Source: Pseudolabrys sp.
GTDB taxonomy: Bacteria; Pseudomonadota; Alphaproteobacteria; Rhizobiales; Xanthobacteraceae
Assembly (NCBI GenBank): GCA_029945495.1
Contig: JAQSCR010000532.1
Span: 2,085-9,613 of the forward strand
Length of the DNA: 7,529 nt
Direction of reading: 5' to 3'
Part shown: positions 1 through 5,871 of the stretch, one piece after another
Position numbering within the stretch: position 1 is the stretch's first letter
How the letters are laid out: each line of letters starts with the position of its first letter
Made by a program: the position numbers and the translations under genes
The notes under the pieces: generated by a model
The model's database searches: none
What the model was told of the DNA's origin: nothing
The model's input: only the letters and a program-made list of their open reading frames with translations

Positions 1-448
1 TGGTGAGCGAACCGTATTCTTCGCCTTTGGGCGAGACCACGCCGACGGTGCCGATGCTGGCGGCTTGCAGGCCGAGCGCTGTCCAGATCTCGCGCGTGAA
101 CGCCGCGACCGACGTCTTGCCGCTGGTGCCGGTGACGGCGGCGATTGTTCCCGGCTGGCGCGGATAGAATTTTGCCGCGGCGAGCGACAGCGCCCGGCGA
201 GCATTGGCGACCTGGATGAAGGCGACGGCGTCCGGCAAACCATCGGGGCGATGTTCGCCGACGATCGCCGCTGCGCCAGCGTCGACCGCCTTAAGTGCAA
301 ACGCCGCGCCGTCGGCTTTGTTGCCGGCGATGGCGACGAACAGGAAGCCCGGCTGCACCTTGCGGCTGTCGGCGGTCACGCCGGTGACGTCGATGGCGGA
401 CAAGCGCGCATCGATAGCGGCATCCGGCAAGAGATCGCGCAGTTTCAC
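1..448 (-). CDS. murE: MurE, UDP-MurNAc-tripeptide synthetase, N-terminal part (runs off left edge)
   Basis: Cytoplasmic Mur ligase that adds the third residue (meso-diaminopimelate in most Gram-negatives) to UDP-MurNAc-L-Ala-D-Glu using ATP. Only the first 149 codons are in the window, out of roughly 480-500 in the family. Seen: the N-terminal Mur ligase signature DSRKV at residues 27-31 (binds the uridine nucleotide in the family), the Rossmann-like N-domain, and the ATP-binding P-loop TGTSGKTS at 106-113, followed by a GTVG motif at 133-136. The start is a GTG at 448-446 that overlaps the ftsI stop codon by four bases (GTGA), with an AAGGTG Shine-Dalgarno-like sequence just upstream; there is no in-frame ATG that would keep the N-terminal domain. 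It is the last dcw gene visible here and is probably co-transcribed and translationally coupled with ftsI. MurE rather than MurF or MurC is supported by the DSRKV motif, the GTSGKTS loop and its place directly after ftsI. Confidence 0.93.
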   Translation of the reverse strand, partial: MKLRDLLPDAAIDARLSAIDVTGVTADSRKVQPGFLFVAIAGNKADGAAFALKAVDAGAAAIVGEHRPDGLPDAVAFIQVANARRALSLAAAKFYPRQPGTIAAVTGTSGKTSVAAFTREIWTALGLQAASIGTVGVVSPKGEEYGSLT

Positions 449-2196
449 CGCGTCACCTTGTTGCTGACCAGAATCGCCTGATCCGCTTTGGGCATATCGA
501 AACGCGGCTCGATGTCGAGCAAGGGCGCGATGCGCTCGATCACCTTGGCCGCCGTCGGACCGGCGTTCCAGCCGGCGGTGGCATAGCCGAACGTTCCCTT
601 AGTCGCCTGCGGTTCGTCGAGCATGATGAGCAGCATGTATTGCGGTTTGTCGGCCGGCAGGATGGCCATGAAATCCGTCATCAATTTGGTCTTGGAATAG
701 CGGCCGTTGACGACCTTTTCCGCCGTGCCGGTCTTGCCGCCGATGTAATAGCCCTTGACGTTGGATTCCTTGGCGCTGCCGACTTCGGCGTTAAGCCGCA
801 TCAGATAGCGCATCTTGACGCTGGTCTCGGGCTTGAGCACCTGCGTGGCAAGCTTCAGCGCTTCTTCGCGGCTGCGCTTGAGAAAGGTCGGCGGGATCAG
901 CAGACCGCCATTGACCGTGGCGGCAACGCCCATCACCGCCTGCAACGGCGCGACCGACAGGCCGTGGCCGAAGGCGATCGTCACGGTGTTAAGTTCACCC
1001 CAGTTCTTCGGGACGATCGGCTCGGCGCTTTCCGGCAATTCGGTGCGCAGACGATCGAGCTGGCCCATCTTCTTGAGGTAGGCCTTGTGATAGGCAACGC
1101 CGAGCGACAGCGCCAGTTTGGCGGTGCCGATGTTCGACGAATGCGTGAAAATTTCCGGGATCGTCAGCACGCGGTTGGTGGCGTGATAATCGTGGATGGT
1201 GAACTTACCGTAGCGCAGCGAGCCGCGGGCGTCGAATTTCGTATCGAGATTCATGCGGCCCGAGTCGAGGCCCATCGCCAGCGTCAGCGCCTTGAACGTC
1301 GAACCCATTTCATAGACGCCGGTGGTGAGCTGGTTGAGCCGCGCCGGATCCTTGGGATTGCCCGAAATATTCGGATCGAAATCCGGCTCCGACACCATGG
1401 CGACGATTTCGCCGGTGTTGACATTGACGACCAGCCCGGACGCCGCCTTGGCGCTGAATTTTTCGCGCGCCTTCACCAGTTCGTCGCGCATCGCGAACTG
1501 TACGCGCAGATCGAGCGCCAGATTGACCGGGCGCTGCAATCGGTCGGTGGCCAGCCCCGCCATGTGCAGCGCGGCGAGGCCCTGGTTGTCGAGCCATTTT
1601 TCGATGCCGGCGATGCCCTGGTTATCGACATTCACCAGGCCGATTTCGTGCGAGACCGTCGGGCCGTTCGGATAGACGCGCTTGTTCTCGCTCAGGAAGC
1701 CGACGCCGGGAATGCCGAGGCGGTGAATTTCCTGCTGCTGCTTCGGCGTGATCTCGCGCTTGAGCCAGACGAAGCCGCGCTTCGACGACAGGCGCTCGCG
1801 CACTTCGGTGGCGTCGAGATCGGGCATCACCGCGGTGAGCAGTTCGACCGCCTCGTCGACGTCGATCAGCTTGCGCGGCTCGGCGAACAACGACGGCGTC
1901 TTGACGTCGGTGGCGATGATCAGGCCGTTGCGATCGAGAATATCGGGGCGCGAGGTGGCGATCGCGTCCTGCGCCACGCTGCGGCGCGCGCCGTGGCCGT
2001 CGCTGACCGCCGCGAACATCACCAGACGCAGCGCGATGACGCCATAGATGCCGACGAAAGCGACGATGGCGAGGCCGAGCCGCGCCTTGGCCTTGACGTT
2101 GCGGTCGACGTCGCGGCCATAGAGCAGCGAGCGCAAAACGCGCTGCCAGCGCGCCTCGCCCGGCTTCGGCTTGATCGATGGGGTGACGACGCTCAT
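445..2196 (-). CDS. ftsI: FtsI (PBP3), septal peptidoglycan D,D-transpeptidase
   Basis: Inner-membrane class B penicillin-binding protein that cross-links septal peptidoglycan in the divisome with FtsW. The protein has 583 residues, normal for the family. Seen in order: a basic cytoplasmic N-terminus, one membrane segment at about 38-63, the dimerisation/pedestal domain at about 80-230, and the transpeptidase domain at about 250-560. The three penicillin-binding motifs are intact: STFK with the acylated serine at 299-302, SSN at 353-355 and KTGT at 488-491. The chosen ATG at 2196 overlaps the ftsL stop as ATGA and has AAGGGGG just upstream. The open frame extends further up to 2406, but that stretch lies inside ftsL and has no membrane-protein character, so it is rejected. 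The 3' end overlaps the GTG of murE by four bases. Known of the family: FtsI interacts with FtsL/FtsQ/FtsB, FtsW and FtsN. Confidence 0.97.
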   Translation of the reverse strand: MSVVTPSIKPKPGEARWQRVLRSLLYGRDVDRNVKAKARLGLAIVAFVGIYGVIALRLVMFAAVSDGHGARRSVAQDAIATSRPDILDRNGLIIATDVKTPSLFAEPRKLIDVDEAVELLTAVMPDLDATEVRERLSSKRGFVWLKREITPKQQQEIHRLGIPGVGFLSENKRVYPNGPTVSHEIGLVNVDNQGIAGIEKWLDNQGLAALHMAGLATDRLQRPVNLALDLRVQFAMRDELVKAREKFSAKAASGLVVNVNTGEIVAMVSEPDFDPNISGNPKDPARLNQLTTGVYEMGSTFKALTLAMGLDSGRMNLDTKFDARGSLRYGKFTIHDYHATNRVLTIPEIFTHSSNIGTAKLALSLGVAYHKAYLKKMGQLDRLRTELPESAEPIVPKNWGELNTVTIAFGHGLSVAPLQAVMGVAATVNGGLLIPPTFLKRSREEALKLATQVLKPETSVKMRYLMRLNAEVGSAKESNVKGYYIGGKTGTAEKVVNGRYSKTKLMTDFMAILPADKPQYMLLIMLDEPQATKGTFGYATAGWNAGPTAAKVIERIAPLLDIEPRFDMPKADQAILVSNKVTR

Positions 2197-2564
2197 CGGG
2201 CCCCCTTCGGCGCCGGCACGCTGCCGGTCGTTTCGGGGGACGATGGCGCGAGGATGGTGGCGATCGGATCGGCGGCCGGCGGCGGCGGCACCGGACGCTC
2301 GGGAAGTGCGTCGAAGGTATCGAATTGCGTGGCGGCGACAGCCTTGAGTTTCAAATGGCGCTCGGCCAGGCCCTGAATGCGGTCCGGCGTATCGAGCCGC
2401 GCCCATTCGGCGCGCAGCCGCGCGATGACGTCGCGCTCGCGGCGCAATTCATTGCCGATCTTGGCGACGCGCTCGGCCTGCAGCGTCGAATCGAACTTGA
2501 TCTTGTAGACGAACGACGCCGACAGGATCAGCACCGCGATCACCAATATGTTGATGAGACGCAT
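2193..2564 (-). CDS. ftsL: FtsL, bitopic cell-division protein
   Basis: Small divisome scaffold protein that in the family forms a coiled-coil complex with FtsB and FtsQ and activates FtsWI. The protein has 123 residues. Seen: a very short cytoplasmic N-terminus (MR), one hydrophobic segment at about 3-20, then a charged, heptad-like helix at about 25-58 (QAERVAKIGNELRRERDVIA), and a short motif with LDTPDRIQGLAERHLKL at about 57-73 that is typical of alphaproteobacterial FtsL. The tail from about 88 is proline- and alanine-rich and probably disordered in the periplasm. FtsL diverges quickly in sequence, so position carries weight: it starts 3 bp after the rsmH stop with AAGGGG upstream inside the rsmH end, and overlaps the ftsI start by four bases. 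This spacing between rsmH and ftsI is the standard place for ftsL. Confidence 0.93.
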   Translation of the reverse strand: MRLINILVIAVLILSASFVYKIKFDSTLQAERVAKIGNELRRERDVIARLRAEWARLDTPDRIQGLAERHLKLKAVAATQFDTFDALPERPVPPPPAADPIATILAPSSPETTGSVPAPKGAR

Positions 2565-2567
2565 GCC

Positions 2568-3599
2568 CTAGCGCCCCTTCATCACGTCGTCGAGCGACGG
2601 CAGCCGCGGCAGCAGATCGGACAGGTCGGCGTCATGCGCCGGGGCGTCGGTGCGCTCGGCAGCGCGCAGCTTGGCCGAACGGGCGCGCGGATTGCGCGCG
2701 TTCTCTTGCGCATCGGCGACGACGGGGCGCTTGGTCAAGGTCGTGAAGCTGGCGGGGAGTTGCGCGACTTCCGGCAGATGCCGCGAACCGCCACGCGCCT
2801 CTCCGCGCGAGACGAGATACGATTTGACGATGCGGTCTTCGAGCGAATGAAACGACACCACGACCAGACGGCTGCCGGCCTTGAGAATGCGTTCGCTGGC
2901 GGCAAGCGCACCGCCCAATTCGCCGAGTTCGTCGTTGACGAAAATACGCAAAGCCTGGAACGTGCGCGTCGCCGGGTGGATCTCGTTCGGCTTGGCGCGC
3001 ACCACCGAGCCAACGATGCGCGCCAGCGCCGCGGTGGTCGTGATCGGCGCCTCGGTGCGCGCCTTGACGATGGCGCGGGCGACGCCGCGCGAATGGCGCT
3101 CCTCGCCGAGCAGGAAAATGATATTGGCGAGATCGCGCTCGTCGGCCGCCGCGACGACGTCGGCGGCGCTCGGGCCGTCGTTACTCATGCGCATGTCGAG
3201 CGGGCCGTCGAGGCGGAAGGAAAAGCCGCGTTCCGGGCGGTCGAGCTGCATCGAGGACACGCCGACGTCGAGCACGACGCCATCGACCTGCTCCGCGCCG
3301 CATTGGCGGGCGACGTCATCGAGATTGGAAAAACGGTCTTCGACCAGAGTGAGCCGGCCTTGCGCCGCCAGCACCAGGTCAAAACCGCTCGCGATCGCGG
3401 TCTGGTCGCGGTCGATGCCGATCACCCGACAGTCGGCGGCGGCGAGCATCGCCGCGCTGTAGCCGCCGGCGCCGAAGGTGCCGTCAATATAAATGCCGCC
3501 GGCGCGCAGGTTCAGGAAGTCGAGCGCCGGCCCGCCGAGCACGGGAATGTGCCGGGCCGCGCTGCCAGCTTTATCGCCAAGGTCGCGCCCCGCCGTCAT
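2568..3599 (-). CDS. rsmH: RsmH (MraW), 16S rRNA m4C1402 N4-methyltransferase
   Basis: S-adenosylmethionine-dependent enzyme that methylates N4 of cytidine 1402 in the P-site region of 16S rRNA. The protein has 343 residues, close to the family norm of 310-340. Seen: HIPVL at 17-21, the SAM-binding loop DGTFGAGGYS at 39-48, an acidic GIDRD at 61-65, DVGVSSMQLD at 111-120 (the family usually has SPQLD, so M replaces P), RGFSF at 124-128, LDMRM at 134-138, TRTFQALRIFVNDEL at 211-225, VVSFHSLEDRIVK at 247-259, and NPRARSAKLRAAER near 303-316. The start at 3599 is chosen because it leaves about 16 residues before HIPVL, as in relatives; the frame stays open to 3848, but that extension has no recognisable sequence. 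Shine-Dalgarno is weak (GCAGGCG). It is the first gene of the visible dcw operon, with no mraZ ahead of it. Confidence 0.96.
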   Translation of the reverse strand: MTAGRDLGDKAGSAARHIPVLGGPALDFLNLRAGGIYIDGTFGAGGYSAAMLAAADCRVIGIDRDQTAIASGFDLVLAAQGRLTLVEDRFSNLDDVARQCGAEQVDGVVLDVGVSSMQLDRPERGFSFRLDGPLDMRMSNDGPSAADVVAAADERDLANIIFLLGEERHSRGVARAIVKARTEAPITTTAALARIVGSVVRAKPNEIHPATRTFQALRIFVNDELGELGGALAASERILKAGSRLVVVSFHSLEDRIVKSYLVSRGEARGGSRHLPEVAQLPASFTTLTKRPVVADAQENARNPRARSAKLRAAERTDAPAHDADLSDLLPRLPSLDDVMKGR

Positions 3600-3983
3600 G
3601 CGGACGCCTGCAAAAGTTCCATTCCCGTGGACGCGGCTGCGCACGGGCCGCGCGGCCGCATTTGGCGAGCGCGGAGCGATTCGCCAACCGGATTTGGGCT
3701 CAAAATGGCGCTCATTGGCGGCGCAACTCGCGGTCCTGGATGAGAGATCGTGGGATACCATGGATATTACGGGCGTCAGAAAAGTGGCCTTGGAATGACC
3801 CCAGCCCCGCCGCCCCGCGAGGGCGCCGGTGCTTCGTGCGGAAGCCATTAAGCCACTCTTAAACTTAAGGATTTGTTTCTGCGGGCGAGCTGCGCGGCGG
3901 TGCGGGTTGATTTCCGCCCCGGCAAGGCCGAATGATGCGGCGTCGCTCCCTTTTTGCCCTCAAATAGCGGTTAAGTCCCGGCC
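3600..3983. promoter_or_regulatory. Divergent intergenic region between rsmH and the amidase gene
   Basis: This 384-bp gap must hold the promoter of the dcw operon (leftward) and that of the amidase gene (rightward). I read both strands and found no mraZ-like or other convincing coding sequence; the longer open frames here have no family resemblance. The middle (about 3840-3885) is clearly AT-richer than its surroundings and contains a CtrA-type box, annotated separately. A GANTC site (GATTC, the CcrM methylation target in alphaproteobacteria) lies at 3678-3682, and another TTAA is at 3971-3974 near the amidase start. I could not place a convincing sigma-70 -35/-10 pair for either gene. A tiny frame of eight codons (3622 down to 3596) ends on the rsmH start as ATGA. 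Confidence 0.55.
3848..3862. promoter_or_regulatory. Candidate CtrA-binding box (TTAA-N7-TTAA)
   Basis: The sequence TTAAGCCACTCTTAA is an exact TTAA-N7-TTAA, the core of the CtrA consensus in alphaproteobacteria (TTAA-N7-TTAAC in Caulobacter). The base after the second half on the plus strand is A instead of C. A third TTAA follows at 3865-3868, making a CTTAA-ac-TTAAG inverted repeat at 3858-3869. It sits about 250 bp upstream of rsmH and 122 bp upstream of the amidase start, so either or both could be the target. In GC-rich DNA two TTAA words at exactly this spacing in one intergenic region are unlikely by chance, and dcw and peptidoglycan genes are plausible cell-cycle targets. The binding itself is inference. 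Confidence 0.5.
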
Positions 3984-4757
3984 ATGGCAGTGTTTCAGCC
4001 GGATTCCTTCATTATCGCCGACGTGGTGCCCTCGCCCAACCTGGACGAGCGCGCCGATGGCCGGCCGCCCGACATGATTCTTCTGCATTATACCGGCATG
4101 AAGACCGGCGAATCCGCCTTGCAGCGGCTGTGCACCCGCGAGAGCAAGGTCTCCGCCCACTATGTGGTGTTCGAGAGCGGCCGCATCGTCCAATGCGTGC
4201 CGGAGGACAAGCGGGCCTGGCACGCCGGCGTCTCTTCCTGGGCCGGCGAAGCCGACATCAATTCGCGCGCCATCGGCATCGAGATCGTCAATCCGGGCCA
4301 CGAGTTCGGCTACGCCGACTTTCCGTTGCGCCAGATCGCGGCGGTCATTTCGCTGTGCAAGTCGATCTTCACCCGGCGCGGCCCGTTCAGCGCCGACCGC
4401 GTGCTGGCGCATTCGGACGTCGCGCCCTCGCGCAAGCAGGACCCGGGCGAGAAGTTCCCGTGGGAGCTGTTGAGCGAATCCGGCGTCGGCCATTGGGTGC
4501 GCGCGGCGCCGCTCAATCTCGACGGCGTCACCATTCACCCCGGCGACCATGGCGAGGCGGTGACGCGGCTGCAACGAACTTTACGCAACTATGGCTACGG
4601 CATTACCGATACCGGCGTTTATGACGACGCCACCCGCGACGTGGTCGCGGCGTTTCAGCGGCATTTCCGCCCGGCCCGCGTCGACGGCGTCGCCGACCCG
4701 TCGACGCTGTTGACGCTGCGGGCGCTGATCGAAACCCGGCCCAAACCGCTTGTTTAA
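3984..4757 (+). CDS. N-acetylmuramoyl-L-alanine amidase (AmpD/AmiD type) with C-terminal peptidoglycan-binding domain
   Basis: Zinc enzyme of the amidase_2 fold that cuts the amide bond between N-acetylmuramic acid (or anhydro-MurNAc) and L-alanine of the peptide stem. The protein has 257 residues. Seen: amidase domain at about 20-165 with candidate zinc ligands H35 (in LLHYTG), H143 (in LAHSDVAP) and D153 (in KQDPG), and catalytic glutamate E100 (in IGIEIVN), all matching the AmpD arrangement. A peptidoglycan_binding_1 domain follows at about 185-250 (DHGEAVTRLQRTLRNYGYG, then TRDVVAAFQRHF and DGVADPSTL). No signal peptide, lipobox or membrane segment is visible at the N-terminus, so it looks cytoplasmic (recycling, as AmpD) unless exported by an unrecognised route; E. 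coli AmiD, which has the same domain pair, is a lipoprotein. Shine-Dalgarno is weak. It is divergent from the dcw operon and ends at a palindromic repeat. Confidence 0.9.
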   Translation: MAVFQPDSFIIADVVPSPNLDERADGRPPDMILLHYTGMKTGESALQRLCTRESKVSAHYVVFESGRIVQCVPEDKRAWHAGVSSWAGEADINSRAIGIEIVNPGHEFGYADFPLRQIAAVISLCKSIFTRRGPFSADRVLAHSDVAPSRKQDPGEKFPWELLSESGVGHWVRAAPLNLDGVTIHPGDHGEAVTRLQRTLRNYGYGITDTGVYDDATRDVVAAFQRHFRPARVDGVADPSTLLTLRALIETRPKPLV

Positions 4758-4759
4758 TT

Positions 4760-4847
4760 GCGCATGATCTAATCCGACCTTCCTTCGCCCGCCGAAGCGG
4801 GCTTCGCGAAGGCGGGAAACCGGTTCCCACTTTTCGGGATCATGCGC
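4760..4847. repeat. Palindromic intergenic repeat, copy 1, with a 39-bp nested hairpin
   Basis: An 88-bp element bounded by the perfect 10-bp inverted ends GCGCATGATC (4760-4769) and GATCATGCGC (4838-4847). Its right 31 bp (4817-4847) are identical to copy 2 at 6758-6788, and its left 13 bp including two flanking bases (4758-4770) match 6738-6750. Relative to copy 2 it carries exactly 39 extra bases at 4778-4816, inserted between TCCGA and AAACC. The insert can itself fold: CCTTCG (4782-4787) pairs with CGAAGG (4807-4812), and GAAGC-GG-GCTTC (4794-4805) is an internal stem. The element fills the gap between the convergent amidase and VOC genes and its last base is the first base of the VOC stop triplet, so it may act as a two-way transcription terminator. 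Similar mosaic palindromes (RIME-like) are widespread in Hyphomicrobiales; assignment to a named family is from memory. Confidence 0.8.
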
Positions 4848-5224
4848 TACGCGGCGCGTCCGCAATAGGCTTCAAGGCGATAGCCATCCGGGTCGATGGC
4901 GAAAGCAGCGTAATAGTTGGCGCCGTAATCTTCGCGTAACCCCGCTTTGCCATTGTCGCGCCCGCCGCTCGCCAGCGCCGCGGCGTGGAATTCATCGACG
5001 CTTTTGCGCGTCGGCGCGGCAAAGCAGATGTGCAGTCCCGACCCTTCATCCGGCGGCACCGGACGCGGCGTGACGGCGATCCAGAGCGCGACGGCGTCGC
5101 GGCCATAGCCGAGCGATGTGTCGCCTTCGCTCAGGCAGGTATAGCCCAACGGCTTGAGAACGGCGTCGTAAAAGCGGCGCGTACGCTTGATATCGCGAAC
5201 GCCAAACGAGATATGGTCGAGCAT
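4847..5224 (-). CDS. VOC-family protein (glyoxalase/bleomycin-resistance/dioxygenase fold)
   Basis: A 125-residue single-domain protein of the vicinal oxygen chelate superfamily, whose members bind a divalent metal and act as glyoxalases, dioxygenases or thiol transferases/sequesterers for electrophiles and antibiotics. Seen: the N-terminal strand MLDHISFGVRDIKRTRRFYDAVL with H4, a second half GSGLHICFAAP with H65, and the closing DPDGYRLEAYC with E118. H4, H65 and E118 are the usual metal-ligand positions. The two beta-alpha-beta-beta-beta modules are in the normal order and the length is typical. The start at 5224 is set by a strong AAGGAG five bases upstream; an in-frame extension to 5293 would overlap the preceding gene and lacks VOC character. 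It follows the 165-aa gene after a 26-bp gap and is probably co-transcribed with it. The substrate cannot be told from sequence. Confidence 0.88.
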   Translation of the reverse strand: MLDHISFGVRDIKRTRRFYDAVLKPLGYTCLSEGDTSLGYGRDAVALWIAVTPRPVPPDEGSGLHICFAAPTRKSVDEFHAAALASGGRDNGKAGLREDYGANYYAAFAIDPDGYRLEAYCGRAA

Positions 5225-5229
5225 AGTCA

Positions 5230-5235
5230 CTCCTT
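5230..5235 (-). promoter_or_regulatory. Ribosome binding site deciding the VOC gene start
   Basis: AAGGAG on the minus strand, five bases before the ATG at 5224. It supports this internal ATG over the upstream in-frame start at 5293, which would lie inside the neighbouring gene. Confidence 0.75.
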
Positions 5236-5250
5236 CGGTTGGGAAAATCC

Positions 5251-5748
5251 TTACGCCGCGCGGCGAACCTTGAATTCGGATTGCAGCCGCCACGTCGCGC
5301 CGTCATCGACCGAGCGCTCGCCCAGCCAGCGAAACGCGTTCGGCGCAATATCGGTGAAGGTCCAGCGCAACAGCGCGCCCGACTCGGTCTTACCGAGCTG
5401 AACGATGTCGCGCCCCTGCGCACGGCCGATCTGGCGCGTGTAGAGTTGCTTCAGCGGATCGTTCCAGAGGATGTGCCAGGCGTCGATGCCGGGGTCGTAG
5501 ACCCGCAACGTCGTGCCATGAAAAATGCCCGGCAGAATCCAGACGTCCTGAATGGCGCGGCCCTCAAGCACCCAGCCGAAATAGATTTCGCCGCCGCCGT
5601 TATGCTGCGTGCCGTCGTCTCTGTTGACCACGGCATCAAACGTCCAATCGCCGATCAGCCAGCCATACAGGCCCATTTTATCGGCGCGGTCGCTCGCCGG
5701 GCCGGCGGCCTTGAGGACATTGAGGAAAGCGGAACTTTGCGCGGCCAT
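5251..5748 (-). CDS. Conserved uncharacterised protein, possibly DUF1579/calycin-like
   Basis: A 165-residue soluble protein with no signal peptide or membrane segment. I do not recognise a defined function. Seen: a GLYGWLIGDWTFDAVV stretch at 26-41, then an alternating glycine/aromatic pattern (GGGEIYFGWVLEGRAIQDVWI at about 51-71, RVYDPGIDAWHILWNDP at 82-98), and a closing strand-rich part with LRWTFTDI and WRLQSEFKV. This GDW...GWVLEGRAIQDVW layout resembles small antiparallel beta-barrel proteins of the DUF1579 type that bind hydrophobic ligands; that is a tentative fold guess. The ATG at 5748 has a near-perfect AAGGAGG at 5756-5762. It is the first gene of a probable two-gene operon with the VOC gene and is transcribed divergently from the AraC regulator, 123 bp away, so it is the likely target of that regulator. 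Confidence 0.8.
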   Translation of the reverse strand: MAAQSSAFLNVLKAAGPASDRADKMGLYGWLIGDWTFDAVVNRDDGTQHNGGGEIYFGWVLEGRAIQDVWILPGIFHGTTLRVYDPGIDAWHILWNDPLKQLYTRQIGRAQGRDIVQLGKTESGALLRWTFTDIAPNAFRWLGERSVDDGATWRLQSEFKVRRAA

Positions 5749-5871
5749 GGCGGATCCTCCTTACGTTGCGGCCCCCCGGACTAACGCGCCACGGCGGCGT
5801 CCGGCTTGGGAAAAATTGCTACGCCGCGCCACGCCATTTCGCTTCGGGCGAAGACGCATTATGTTTAGGGA
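5749..5871. promoter_or_regulatory. Divergent promoter region between the uncharacterised/VOC operon and the AraC gene
   Basis: A 123-bp gap between divergent starts. It holds the strong AAGGAGG for the leftward gene (5756-5762), a 9-bp direct repeat CGCGCCACG at 5785-5793 and 5825-5833 (start to start 40 bp, about four helical turns), and an inverted repeat CTTCG-GG-CGAAG at 5842-5853. A weak -10-like TATGTT is at 5860-5865, directly before the AraC ATG. The direct repeats are reasonable half-site candidates for an AraC-family activator, but nothing proves this. Confidence 0.4.

Noticed and set aside
640..2376. A 578-codon plus-strand open frame opposite ftsI
   Set aside because: It is antisense to a complete ftsI with all catalytic motifs. 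Its Arg/Asp/His-rich composition is typical of antisense frames in GC-rich codon usage, and no domain is recognisable.
2197..2406. N-terminal extension of ftsI up to 2406
   Set aside because: It lies inside ftsL in another frame. The ATGA overlap and AAGGGGG at 2196 fit the true start, and the membrane segment then falls at the usual position.
2325..3743. A 472-codon plus-strand open frame opposite ftsL and rsmH
   Set aside because: Same reason: it spans two real minus-strand genes and reads as a low-complexity, arginine-rich shadow frame.
3738..3775. MraZ-box-like TGGGA/TGGAT words upstream of rsmH
   Set aside because: Spacing is irregular (only one pair at 10 bp), the words are on the strand opposite the operon, and no mraZ gene is present.
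3758..3790. TAATAT as a -10 for the dcw operon on the minus strand
   Set aside because: No acceptable -35 lies 16-18 bp upstream, so I did not annotate a promoter.
3600..3848. N-terminal extension of rsmH up to 3848
   Set aside because: The extra 83 residues show no family similarity and would place HIPVL about 100 residues in. The ATG at 3599 gives the usual spacing.
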